From Algoriphagus litoralis (GTDB lineage: Bacteria; Bacteroidota; Bacteroidia; Cytophagales; Cyclobacteriaceae), in contig NZ_QGOL01000017.1 in the NCBI RefSeq assembly GCF_003259255.1, forward strand, positions 43,513-107,512: a stretch of DNA of 64,000 nt. Direction: 5' to 3'. Of this stretch, positions 47,304 through 55,998 are shown piece by piece. The stretch's first letter is position 1. The number at the start of each line of letters is the position of its first letter. The notes under the pieces were generated by a model. That model ran no database searches. It saw only the letters and a list, made by a program, of their open reading frames with translations, and was not told the origin of the DNA. Made by a program: the position numbers and the translations under genes.

Positions 47304-48482
47304 TTAGAAAGCAAATACTGCCGCAAAAAGGAATGATGCAAGGCCTTTACTTCCATTAAGATCTTTATTCACAAAGAATTCTTCTTTCATACTATCCACT
47401 CTCAACTCAGGAATCAATGTCAGATTACCACCTACTTTGATGTTTCCGGAGAGTGTGGCAGCAAAAACGCCACCATCTCCCGTAATTGGATCCAAACCAA
47501 CAACTCCTTCTAAACCAGTATTAAAAACACTGAAGTACTCTCCACGGATTCCAATACCGAAATTCTCTGAAGGCTTGGCTTGCAAATATCCCGCAAAACC
47601 ATAAAAGCCTGCTGCATCTCCATCCAAATCCTGAATATCCGAACCTGTAAATACTTCTCCTGAGCTTGTGGTATTATAAGTTGTATTGATTCCCGCATAG
47701 AATTTGTCCGAAAGGTCAAAACCAGTAGTCAAATCCACTTGAAAAGTCTTACCCAATGAAGACTGATCTGTGATTAAGGTACCGTCATTTTCCAGTGTGC
47801 CATCCTGATCACCATACACGAAGTTCAAATAGGTACTTCCGGCGTCGGTAGAATAGCCTAATTGAGCACCAAGAGTATAAGTTCCGTTAAGGTTAAATTC
47901 AGTCATATCAGTAGGGTTCATTACAGCTGCCAAGAATGAAAACTTATCAGACAATTGGAAATTAGCCTTGATTCCAGTATGGGAAAAAGGCCCATATGAA
48001 AACATATAAGAAGTCGAGTAATTGAAATTAGCTGTCGGGGAAATCACTTCATAACCCAAGAAAGTATTAAAGTTCCCCAATGTCAATGTGACTTTGTCAG
48101 ATACATTCCAATAGACATAAAGTTGATTCAATATCTGTGAACTTCCTGCCATGCCACCTGCATATAGAGGTGATCCAAATACTGCGTCTTCACCCCTAGG
48201 TCCAAAAACCAGATCTGCTACGGCACCTACTTTTTTGCCCTCGTAGGTTGCAATAATATTAGCCATACCCAATGAAAATCCTGGGAGATTGCCAAATGAA
48301 GATGCAGGAGCTTGGAAATTTTCTCCTTTGTTAGGAGCATTAAAATTAGTCCGGAAATAGGCATCAATAGAGCCAGAGAGTGTCAAAGAGCCAGTTTCTT
48401 CCTCAGTAGTCTCTTCTTGAGCATAAGCAACTTGATAGGTGGACAATGCCACACATAGTATTAGTAGGAATAAGTTTTTCAT
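47304..48482 (-). CDS. Outer-membrane porin paired with AmtB
   Basis: 392 residues from ATG 48482, chosen because it begins a signal peptide (MKNLFLLILCVALSTYQVAYAQ). The mature protein starts with a short acidic EETTEEE stretch, then SLTLSGSIDAYFRTNF and many amphipathic strands typical of 16- to 18-strand porins of the Bacteroidota BBP2-like group. It lies 112 nt downstream of amtB on the same strand, a pairing seen in other Bacteroidota, so it may admit ammonium or small nitrogen compounds. That role is inferred. Confidence 0.82.
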   Translation of the reverse strand: MKNLFLLILCVALSTYQVAYAQEETTEEETGSLTLSGSIDAYFRTNFNAPNKGENFQAPASSFGNLPGFSLGMANIIATYEGKKVGAVADLVFGPRGEDAVFGSPLYAGGMAGSSQILNQLYVYWNVSDKVTLTLGNFNTFLGYEVISPTANFNYSTSYMFSYGPFSHTGIKANFQLSDKFSFLAAVMNPTDMTEFNLNGTYTLGAQLGYSTDAGSTYLNFVYGDQDGTLENDGTLITDQSSLGKTFQVDLTTGFDLSDKFYAGINTTYNTTSSGEVFTGSDIQDLDGDAAGFYGFAGYLQAKPSENFGIGIRGEYFSVFNTGLEGVVGLDPITGDGGVFAATLSGNIKVGGNLTLIPELRVDSMKEEFFVNKDLNGSKGLASFLFAAVFAF

Positions 48483-48594
48483 TTTAATTTTGAATGTTGG
48501 TGAATGATAGAGTTGACCAATAGATCCTCGGTCTGGCTGAAAGAGAGTCGCGTTTTTTTCTCCAGCCGGGGATCTTCTTTTGGAAATGGAATGA

Positions 48595-49893
48595 CTATTC
48601 GTCGTAAACAATGGTATAGCCTCTGATACCATGCTCATGGGAATCGAGACCGCTTTTCTCATGCTCCTCAGATACTCTGATACCCATCGTTACTTTTAGG
48701 ATATAGAAAATCAGAAATGCTGATCCAAATGCCATCGCACCACATACTGCCACACCGATTAATTGTGTAATAAAGGAGTGGTCGGGATTGGTAGAAAAAA
48801 TACCTACTGCTAAAGTACCCCAAACACCACATGTCAAATGGACCGATACAGCACCTACGACATCATCAAGCTTGAATCTATCCATAATGATAGCGGACAA
48901 AACGACCAGAATTCCTGCAACAAATCCGATAAGCAAAGCTGAGGCTGGAGTAAAGACATCTGCTCCTGCAGTGATACCCACCAAGCCTGCTAGAATTCCA
49001 TTGAGAAGCATACCTAGATCGAGTCTTTTGAAAGCAAAATATGCTGTAAAAAATCCGCCTAATCCACCGGCACATGCTCCGAGTGAAGTTGTAACCAATA
49101 CCATAGAAACTAGCGCTGGGTCAGCTGAAAGTACGGATCCTCCATTGAAACCAAACCAGCCCAACCAAAGCAAAAAGACTCCGATAACGGCCAAAGGAAC
49201 ACTGGCACCCGGCTTTTCCATGGTTTTGCCATTGATATATTTACCAATTCTAGGACCTACTAAAATAACACCTGCCAAAGCTCCCCATCCTCCAACAGAG
49301 TGAACAAGTGTACTTCCTGCGAAATCATAGAAACCCATTTCATTCAAAGCTCCACCACCCCATTTCCAGCTTCCGATTAATGGATATACCAATCCTACAA
49401 AAAGAACTGTGAAAATTAGATAAGCAGAGATTTTAACACGCTCAGCTATAGCACCTGAGACAATTGTAGCAGCTGTCGCGGCAAACATGGCTTGAAATAA
49501 AAAATCAGTCCAATAGGTATACCCACCACTGGCATAATCCGCGGAGACATCCGCATCTGCAGGTGAAAACCAAAACATGGACCATCCTGCAGTGTCGAAA
49601 CTAAACCAACCTGGTACTTCGAAGCCAGGGTACATCAGGTAAAATCCGACAACAGCATAAGACACAATTCCAATAATCGGGGTGATTGTGTTCTTAAACA
49701 GAATGTTTACTGTGTTTTTGGCTTGACCAAATCCAGTCTCCACTCCAGCAAATCCAAGGTGCATAATAAACACCAGAGCCGTGGAAAGCATCATCCAAAC
49801 ATTGTTTGTCGTCAGGAGATTCTGTGAAATCTCCAGCGCCAAATCAGGGGTCGCGGCCAAATCTTGGGCCAACAGGGTAGCGATATTCATCAT
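48595..49893 (-). CDS. amtB: Ammonium transporter
   Basis: 432 residues from the double ATG at 49893/49890. Eleven transmembrane segments are visible. Amt signatures present are MHLGFAGVETGFGQAKN, FQAMFAATAATIVSGAIAER, the first pore His in DFAGSTLVHSVGGWGAL and the second in SVHLTCGVWGTLA. The C-terminal tail is cytosolic, with HEKSGLDSHEHGIRGY for gating. It conducts ammonium across the inner membrane. No glnK gene is adjacent, so PII control would be in trans. Confidence 0.95.
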   Translation of the reverse strand: MMNIATLLAQDLAATPDLALEISQNLLTTNNVWMMLSTALVFIMHLGFAGVETGFGQAKNTVNILFKNTITPIIGIVSYAVVGFYLMYPGFEVPGWFSFDTAGWSMFWFSPADADVSADYASGGYTYWTDFLFQAMFAATAATIVSGAIAERVKISAYLIFTVLFVGLVYPLIGSWKWGGGALNEMGFYDFAGSTLVHSVGGWGALAGVILVGPRIGKYINGKTMEKPGASVPLAVIGVFLLWLGWFGFNGGSVLSADPALVSMVLVTTSLGACAGGLGGFFTAYFAFKRLDLGMLLNGILAGLVGITAGADVFTPASALLIGFVAGILVVLSAIIMDRFKLDDVVGAVSVHLTCGVWGTLAVGIFSTNPDHSFITQLIGVAVCGAMAFGSAFLIFYILKVTMGIRVSEEHEKSGLDSHEHGIRGYTIVYDE

Positions 49894-50360
49894 AGGTTTT
49901 TGGTTAAATTTTGAACGTTTTTCAGAATTTAAATAGGTTTGAAAGCCGAAGCTCGATTCGAATGTAATTATAAAAAAAGCATAAAAACAAACCACTTTTT
50001 AATAATTATATAATAATTGATGATTTTTGAGATCAATTTTGAACCATTTTTTACATTTTTTTTAAAAAAATATCCTTTTTGAGGTGTTTCGATAACTTAC
50101 TTAATGAAAAAATAAAATTTGGATATCATTCAAGAAATTTTCTGAAAACGATTACATAAATGCATAAACAGTATAAAAAATATAAATACTATTTATTATC
50201 AGAATTTTATTCTGTATTTGGCTAAAAAATGGAATTTTAATTCATTCAATGGTTTTTACAAAAAACATAATTTTTCAAAAATTTGATTTTTTTTCAGCTG
50301 ACTTTGAAATATTCATCAAATAATTCTCACCCTTTAATCCAAATCAAAACCTAATTCATA
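49894..50360. promoter_or_regulatory. Long AT-rich region upstream of amtB
   Basis: About 470 nt, much richer in A and T than its surroundings, with long T and A runs. It lies between the amtB start and the hemB 3' end, so it is the amtB promoter region and possibly a bent-DNA or nucleoid-protein site. No ORF or RNA gene was recognised. Confidence 0.45.
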
Positions 50361-50387
50361 AAAAAAGCCCGGATTAATCGGGCTTTA
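50361..50387 (-). terminator. Terminator of hemB
   Basis: AAAGCCCG pairs with CGGGCTTT; the minus-strand T-tract follows. Confidence 0.8.
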
Positions 50388-50408
50388 GGTTAAAATTTCA
50401 ACTGAAAC

Positions 50409-51374
50409 CTATTGAAGTCTCGCGAACTCTTTCGCAAAGTAAGTCAAGATAATTTTAGCTCCGGATCGCTTGATAGAAAGCAAAATCTCAAGCATCGCCC
50501 GCTCGGAATCCAACCAACCTTGAGCTGCGGCGGCTTTTACCATACTGTATTCGCCCGAAACGTTATACGCTGCAATTGGCAGGGGAAAATTGTCACTCAA
50601 CAACTTAATGATATCCAAATAACTCAACGCTGGCTTCACCATCAGGAAATCTGCACCCTCGTCGAAATCCAGGTCGGCTTCGATCAATGCTTCTTTAGAA
50701 TTGGCAGGGTTCATCTGATACGTCTTTTTGTCTCCAAACTTTGGAGCTGAATCCAATGCATCCCTGAAAGGCCCATAAAATGCGCTAGCATATTTGGCAG
50801 TGTATGACATTATCGAGGTATCTACAAACCCATTTTCATCCAACAATTCCCGAATATACCCCACTCTGCCATCCATCATATCTGAGGGTCCGAGGATATC
50901 TACACCTGCATCTGCTTGTGCCAGTGACATTTTAGCGAGTATTTCAAGCGTCTCATCATTGAGAATCTTTCCGTTTTTCACCAACCCGTCATGGCCATCG
51001 CTGCTGTATGGATCCATTGCCACGTCTGACATCAGGCACACTTCAGGAAATTGCTTCTTGATTTCTTTAAGTGTTTTCAAATAAAAAGTCTCAGGATTGT
51101 AGCTTTCAGAAGCAATGGAATCCTTGAGCGATTCTGGATAAGCTGGAAAAACGTCAAAGGCTGTAATTCCCAGTTTCATACATTCTTCGATCTCCTTTAA
51201 AAGCAAATCTTGGGAAAATCTGAAAATCCCGGGCATGGACTTGACTTCAATCTTTTGACGGGTTCCTTCGACAAGAAATAGCGGAAAAATCAGGTCTTTT
51301 ACGGACAAACTGGTTTCTTCTACCAAATTTCTAACTGATTCGGATTTTCGGTTTCTTCTTGGTCTTCTTTGCAT
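50409..51374 (-). CDS. hemB: Porphobilinogen synthase (delta-aminolevulinic acid dehydratase)
   Basis: 321 residues. The two active-site lysines lie in SYTAKYASAFYGPFRDA and FLMVKPALSYLD. The metal motif reads DVAMDPYSSDGHDG, where the Cys ligands of zinc enzymes are replaced by Ala and Asp, the form associated with magnesium-type PBGS. It joins two 5-aminolevulinate molecules in haem synthesis. The hexamer/octamer behaviour of Mg-type enzymes could apply. hemE is 8 kb away. Confidence 0.95.
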   Translation of the reverse strand: MQRRPRRNRKSESVRNLVEETSLSVKDLIFPLFLVEGTRQKIEVKSMPGIFRFSQDLLLKEIEECMKLGITAFDVFPAYPESLKDSIASESYNPETFYLKTLKEIKKQFPEVCLMSDVAMDPYSSDGHDGLVKNGKILNDETLEILAKMSLAQADAGVDILGPSDMMDGRVGYIRELLDENGFVDTSIMSYTAKYASAFYGPFRDALDSAPKFGDKKTYQMNPANSKEALIEADLDFDEGADFLMVKPALSYLDIIKLLSDNFPLPIAAYNVSGEYSMVKAAAAQGWLDSERAMLEILLSIKRSGAKIILTYFAKEFARLQ

Positions 51375-51398
51375 GATTTATAAGGTAGTCAACGCACT

Positions 51399-51406
51399 CA
51401 AAGTTA
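51399..51406 (-). promoter_or_regulatory. -7 box for hemB
   Basis: Minus-strand TAACTTTG matches TAnnTTTG, 24 nt before the hemB start. No TTG at the ideal spacing. Confidence 0.45.
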
Positions 51407-51430
51407 ACTATACGGATTTTAACCTTTTAC

Positions 51431-51470
51431 TTTTAAAGCAAAAAAGCATCTCCGAGATCGAAGATGCTTT
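51431..51470 (-). terminator. Terminator of the OprP-like porin gene
   Basis: A 9-bp stem (51443-51451 with 51462-51470) and a minus-strand T-rich stretch (51431-51443). Confidence 0.78.
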
Positions 51471-51488
51471 CACTGATATCTATCAGAA

Positions 51489-52694
51489 TTAGAAATTTAC
51501 TTGCGCTTGAATCCGTAGCAGACTTCCACGCTCTTGATTCCATGGATCAAGCGAATTCTGGGCTGATCGATCCGAAATCGTGTACATCGTCACCAGCTCC
51601 AAGGCTTTGTGAAATTGCCATTCAATACCGATTTCAAGTTCATTTACCCGATGTCGAGTAGCATCCAATTCAAACTTTTTCCCACCTGAATAATAATGAT
51701 ATCTCGTAAATGGAATAATGGCACCTTTCCCAGTTTTCTTCATGTAGGAAGCTAATACATAGCCTCCTTTAAGAGGAGCATCCTCCACTTCATTAGTCTC
51801 AGGATTATACTCAGGTCCTCTGCCCCAGTTGAACTCTGCCTGAAGGCCAAATGGCTGCGGATAAATAACGAAAGTCGGACCTAATCTATATTCGGGAAAT
51901 TCGATTTGATCAAAATCTGTCAGAGGATTTCTATTGATCACAAATTTCCCGGCATATCCTTGGAGTGATGCCTCAATAAACTGACCGGATGCCAATTTCA
52001 TTGGATAAGTGACTCGAGTGACTGCATGGAAATTTCGGTTTTTCTCAGGAAGATTTGCAGTTTGTCCATTGTAGATTCCTACTCCGAACATCCCATAATC
52101 TCCAGACCCCTTCAGTCCTGAAGAAACCAAATAGCTAAAACGCTCCCGAATTTCAGATGGAGCATAATAAAGGAATACTCCCAGATCTCGCTCATTTAGT
52201 ATAGCCGAGTTCAATCCATCATTTCGATCCAAAGGCAGACGATTTTGACTCGATTGAAGGTTTTCAAACCCAAATGGAACTTTAGATTGGCCAATTCGTA
52301 ACCTGAACTCCTGTTTTGCATCCAAACCTAAGTCGAAATAAGCATCACGGATTTGAGCAAAGTTTTGACCACCAGAAGCAAAATCCGGCTGTATATACAT
52401 ATATACACGCTCATGGATTTGCCCTGAGAAAATCATTCGAATTCGACGGAGAAAAAATCCTCCCGTTCCCCATGATTTGTCACACTGAGAGCAACCCAAA
52501 TTAGGATTGGTCTCCAAAAGACCGTTATACCTGATCTGGGCATATCCTCGCAATTGGATACGATCATACCATTTAACTGGAGCCGATGACTCAGTTTTTG
52601 TTGTTAGCAGCGAATCCCCCTCCATGCCCCTTGCAAAAGCATTTGTAGAGAATAATGTCAGAATGACAATCGCTGCAGCGAACTGGATTCGCAT
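51489..52694 (-). CDS. Phosphate-selective porin OprO/OprP-like
   Basis: 401 residues from ATG 52694, which starts a signal peptide ending in AFARG. LRGYAQIRYNGL, FFLRRIRMIFSGQIHERVYMY, and a terminal aromatic strand (LLRIQAQVNF) fit the OprP family of Bacteroidota porins. The early segment NPNLGCSQCDKSWG has a CxxC pair, which is unusual in a barrel. Anion selectivity is inferred from family naming. There is no phosphate gene nearby. Confidence 0.82.
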   Translation of the reverse strand: MRIQFAAAIVILTLFSTNAFARGMEGDSLLTTKTESSAPVKWYDRIQLRGYAQIRYNGLLETNPNLGCSQCDKSWGTGGFFLRRIRMIFSGQIHERVYMYIQPDFASGGQNFAQIRDAYFDLGLDAKQEFRLRIGQSKVPFGFENLQSSQNRLPLDRNDGLNSAILNERDLGVFLYYAPSEIRERFSYLVSSGLKGSGDYGMFGVGIYNGQTANLPEKNRNFHAVTRVTYPMKLASGQFIEASLQGYAGKFVINRNPLTDFDQIEFPEYRLGPTFVIYPQPFGLQAEFNWGRGPEYNPETNEVEDAPLKGGYVLASYMKKTGKGAIIPFTRYHYYSGGKKFELDATRHRVNELEIGIEWQFHKALELVTMYTISDRSAQNSLDPWNQERGSLLRIQAQVNF

Positions 52695-52933
52695 ACAGGA
52701 AGATTTAATTTTAATAATTGTACAGCAAGACAAAGGTCGTAGGACAACATGTATTAAAAGTGAATTCAGCGTTATCAATCCATTACTAAAACTAAATTCT
52801 TTAGTATAAAAATTTCAGTAATTAATCAAAAAAGTGTCATCCTACTTGATGAATTGCATTTTTAATATTACGGGAATGTTAACTCAGTTTTTCAATGTTA
52901 AAAAATCTTGAAATTAATGTTAAGCGATTTTAG

Positions 52934-53587
52934 CTAATTCAAAAGGGAAAGAATGCTAGTGACCTCTAAATCCCGGTAATCCTCAATGTATAAATCACAA
53001 ATTGGAAGTTCATCTATAGAATGGGACGATAGCACACCTACTACCTTCATGTTAGCATTCTTTGCTGCTGACACCCCTGAAAAGGAATCTTCAAACACGA
53101 TACACTGACTGGGATCAAGTGATAGATTTGCCGCAGTTTTCAAATACACCTCCGGATCAGGTTTGTGTTTGCTTACTTGCTCACTGGCTAAAGCCGATTC
53201 TAGATGTGGAAAAAGATCCAGTCTACCTCCGATGAGTTCCAGATTTGCAAAAGGAGCAGAAGTTGCTACAGCTGTTTTTAGCTTGGCTTCTCTCAGGGAA
53301 TGAAAAAACTCCATAAATCCAGGGATTGGATCGATGTGGTGCTGATAAATTTCGCGAAAGAGACTTTCTTTTTCAAATTCAAGCGCTGCCAATTCTTCAC
53401 CTTCGATTTTTCTTCCCAAAAAGTGACTTAAAATGTACCCGTTGTTTTTCCCATACATGTGCTGCATGAATTCCTCTTCGGTCGGGAATAGGTTTCGCTT
53501 TTCAAAGAAAATCTTGAATGCCTGAGAATGAAATGGATTGGTGTGGCAGATTACTCCATCCATATCAAAAATTACTGCCTTTGTCAT
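52934..53587 (-). CDS. HAD-superfamily hydrolase, beta-phosphoglucomutase-like
   Basis: 217 residues. The nucleophile motif is FDMDGVICHTNP, motif II is VATSAPFANL, and motif III with the Lys is KHKPDPEVYLK, followed by VFEDSFSGVSAAKNA. A helical cap (about 16-85) is of type C1. It probably acts on a sugar phosphate or other small phospho-substrate. The exact substrate is open. It lies 3' of rocD on the same strand with a stem-loop between. Confidence 0.87.
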   Translation of the reverse strand: MTKAVIFDMDGVICHTNPFHSQAFKIFFEKRNLFPTEEEFMQHMYGKNNGYILSHFLGRKIEGEELAALEFEKESLFREIYQHHIDPIPGFMEFFHSLREAKLKTAVATSAPFANLELIGGRLDLFPHLESALASEQVSKHKPDPEVYLKTAANLSLDPSQCIVFEDSFSGVSAAKNANMKVVGVLSSHSIDELPICDLYIEDYRDLEVTSILSLLN

Positions 53588-53606
53588 CGGATTCTGAAAA
53601 AGAAGA

Positions 53607-53640
53607 GATCGCTTTTAGCTTTCGCCAAAAGCGATCTGAA
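53607..53640 (-). terminator. Stem-loop between rocD and the HAD gene
   Basis: A 10-bp perfect stem (53607-53616 with 53627-53636). The minus-strand T-run after it is interrupted, so it may only partly terminate. Confidence 0.6.
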
Positions 53641-53657
53641 GAAAATTTATCGCTTAC

Positions 53658-54929
53658 TTATTTATTGAATTTAGCAATGACCCTTTCGATGATGTCACAG
53701 CATTCATGAAGCTGATCTTCTGTCATTACTAAAGGGGGCGCGAATCGAATTATATTACCATGTGTCGGCTTTGCTAAAAGTCCATTTTCGGATAGCTGAA
53801 CACAGATATCCCAGGCGGTGCTACTTTCTGGAGAATCATTTACAACAACTGCATTGAGTAATCCTTTTCCCCTAACGAGTTTTGCAATGGGATTTTTTTC
53901 AACCATTTTTTGCATGCGCTCACGGAAAATTTTACCCAGCTTCCTTGCATTTTGCGCCAGCTTCTCATCTCGAACCACCTCTAGTGCCGCCATGGCTACT
54001 TTTGCGCCCAGCGGATTTCCACCAAAAGTAGAGCCATGCTGACCAGGCCTGATTACCTCCATTATTGCGCGGTCTGCCAATACTGCCGAAACCGGATAAA
54101 ATCCTCCGGAAATCGCCTTCCCTAAAATTAATACATCAGGTTTGACGTAGGTTTCTTGTTTTTCACAATGCCCTTCACAAGTGCAATTCCCACAGACTGC
54201 AAGCAAGGATCCTGTACGGGCAATACCTGTCTGAATTTCATCTGCGATAAAGAGGACATTCTGAGCAGCACATGCTTCTTTCGCTTTTCTCAGGTAATCC
54301 TCAGCAGGGACATACACCCCTGCTTCGCCTTGAATAGGCTCTACAAGAAAACCTACCACACCTTCAGTTTTCAATGCCTGCTCCAGCGCAACGATGTCAT
54401 TATAAAGTATACGAATGAAACCATCTGTAAATGGACCGAAGCTCTTACGGGCATTGGCATCATTCGAAAAAGAAATAATAGTAGTCGTGCGTCCGTGGAA
54501 ATTATTCTCGGCAACAATGATTTTCGCTTGATTTTCTTCCACGCCTTTACGCTCGTAACCCCATTTTCTGGCTAACTTCAGTGCAGTCTCGACACCCTCT
54601 GCCCCAGTATTCATCGGCAAAACCAAATCAAATCCGAAATACTCCGTGATGTACTTTTCAAACGGACCTAAGACATCGTTATAAAATGCTCTGGAAGTCA
54701 GCGTCAAGGTACTGACTTGCTCAATCATTGCATCCTTGATTCTGGGATGACAATGGCCCTGGTTTACCGCAGAATATGCCGATAGAAAATCAAAATATCT
54801 CTTACCCTCTACATCCCAGAGGAAGACTCCCTCACCTCGTGCTAATACCACAGGTAATGGATGATAATTGTGAGCTCCATATTTCTCCTCGAGATGGATG
54901 GCTTGCTTGCTGGAAGTGATTGTTTCCAT
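53658..54929 (-). CDS. rocD: Ornithine--oxo-acid transaminase with cysteine-rich insert
   Basis: 423 residues. RocD signatures include SAYSAVNQGHCHPRI, MNTGAEGVETALKLARKWGY and the PLP lysine K271 in LILGKAISGGFYPVSAV. Compared with common RocD, residues 246-260 carry an insertion with four cysteines (Cys246, 249, 251, 255) and a His just before the PLP lysine, a spacing that could bind a metal. It makes glutamate-5-semialdehyde from ornithine. The gene has its own promoter box. Confidence 0.93.
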   Translation of the reverse strand: METITSSKQAIHLEEKYGAHNYHPLPVVLARGEGVFLWDVEGKRYFDFLSAYSAVNQGHCHPRIKDAMIEQVSTLTLTSRAFYNDVLGPFEKYITEYFGFDLVLPMNTGAEGVETALKLARKWGYERKGVEENQAKIIVAENNFHGRTTTIISFSNDANARKSFGPFTDGFIRILYNDIVALEQALKTEGVVGFLVEPIQGEAGVYVPAEDYLRKAKEACAAQNVLFIADEIQTGIARTGSLLAVCGNCTCEGHCEKQETYVKPDVLILGKAISGGFYPVSAVLADRAIMEVIRPGQHGSTFGGNPLGAKVAMAALEVVRDEKLAQNARKLGKIFRERMQKMVEKNPIAKLVRGKGLLNAVVVNDSPESSTAWDICVQLSENGLLAKPTHGNIIRFAPPLVMTEDQLHECCDIIERVIAKFNK

Positions 54930-54969
54930 GATTTGGTTATTTTTACGCGATTTTATTCAGAAACAGGCC

Positions 54970-54977
54970 CAAATATA
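54970..54977 (-). promoter_or_regulatory. -7 box for rocD
   Basis: Minus-strand TATATTTG is an exact match to TAnnTTTG, 40 nt before the rocD start; a TTTG lies upstream at a shorter than usual distance. Confidence 0.5.
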
Positions 54978-54978
54978 G

Positions 54979-55164
<186 letters not shown>

Positions 55165-55182
55165 TATTTTTAAAACTGCTTG

Positions 55183-55212
55183 TTGTTAATTCCCAAAAAG
55201 TTCCGATATTTG
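55183..55212 (+). promoter_or_regulatory. Promoter of the rpmB operon
   Basis: TTG at 55183-55185, a 19-nt spacer and GATATTTG at 55205-55212, one base short of the TAnnTTTG consensus. It is 43 nt upstream of rpmB. Confidence 0.6.
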
Positions 55213-55255
55213 CAAACTCATTACAGAAACGCATCCCATTTACGATATCAATATC

Positions 55256-55498
55256 ATGGCAAAAGTTTGTGACATTACCGGAAAAAGACCTCAAGTAGGT
55301 AACAACGTGTCCCATGCAAACAACAAGACCAAGCGTAGATTTTACCCAAATCTTCACAAGAAGAGCTTCTATGTTCCTGAGGAAGACGCATGGATCACTT
55401 TGAAAGTTTGCTCAAAGGCACTGAGAACAATCAATAAAAATGGCATCACTGCAGTTTTGAAAAAAGCGCAGGATACTGGAATGATTGTTATTAAATAA
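55256..55498 (+). CDS. rpmB: 50S ribosomal protein L28
   Basis: 80 residues. Starts [17 protein letters not shown] and continues [16 protein letters not shown], the normal L28 opening. It binds 23S rRNA in the large subunit. First gene of rpmB-rpmG-DUF4295-ftsY, with 32 nt to rpmG. Confidence 0.96.
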   Translation: MAKVCDITGKRPQVGNNVSHANNKTKRRFYPNLHKKSFYVPEEDAWITLKVCSKALRTINKNGITAVLKKAQDTGMIVIK

Positions 55499-55530
55499 TC
55501 AAAGTCACAGTCCCTTAAAATAACACCGAG

Positions 55531-55713
55531 ATGGCTAAGAAAGGAAATAGAGTACAAGTGATTATGGAATGCACAGAGCATAAAAACTCTGGTATGCCAG
55601 GTACTTCTAGATACATCACTACCAAAAACAGAAAAAATACTACTGAGCGTTTGGAGTTAAAGAAATTCAACCCAATCCTCAAGAAAGTAACTGTTCACAA
55701 AGAAATCAAGTAA
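55531..55713 (+). CDS. rpmG: 50S ribosomal protein L33
   Basis: 60 residues. [17 protein letters not shown] and [16 protein letters not shown] match L33. It carries only one cysteine, so it is the zinc-free (C-minus) type. It sits between rpmB and a short DUF4295 gene. Confidence 0.95.
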   Translation: MAKKGNRVQVIMECTEHKNSGMPGTSRYITTKNRKNTTERLELKKFNPILKKVTVHKEIK

Positions 55714-55752
55714 TATTAGCTCGGGAGCAATTCCGTTTAAAACGAAAAAAAC

Positions 55753-55905
55753 ATGGCTAAGAAAGTAGTAGCAACCCTAAAAAAAGAAGGTGGCGTGTCT
55801 TACGCCAAAGTAATCCGAGCAGTGAAGTCTGAAAAGACTGGTGCTTATACCTTCAGAGAAGAAATGGTTCCTTCCACCTTGGTGCAAGAGGCTTTGAAAA
55901 AATAA
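55753..55905 (+). CDS. DUF4295 small protein
   Basis: 50 residues from ATG 55753, read directly from the sequence. It starts MAKKVVATLKKEGG and ends LVQEALKK. It is basic, and the DUF4295 family is found next to rpmG in Bacteroidota. A ribosome-associated role is probable but unproven. The spacing of 39 nt after rpmG fits operon expression. Confidence 0.85.
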   Translation: MAKKVVATLKKEGGVSYAKVIRAVKSEKTGAYTFREEMVPSTLVQEALKK

Positions 55906-55933
55906 TTTGTCAAGCGCATCCTAATGCACATAG

Positions 55934-55966
55934 AGTCCCTCTGATCAAATTCAGCAGGGACTTTTT
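55934..55966 (+). terminator. Terminator between DUF4295 and ftsY
   Basis: AGTCCCT (55934-55940) pairs with AGGGACT (55956-55962), with an inner CTGA/TCAG pair, then TTTT. Confidence 0.75.
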
Positions 55967-55998
55967 CATTATATTCCACTTTTAAAAATCAGCGCAAC

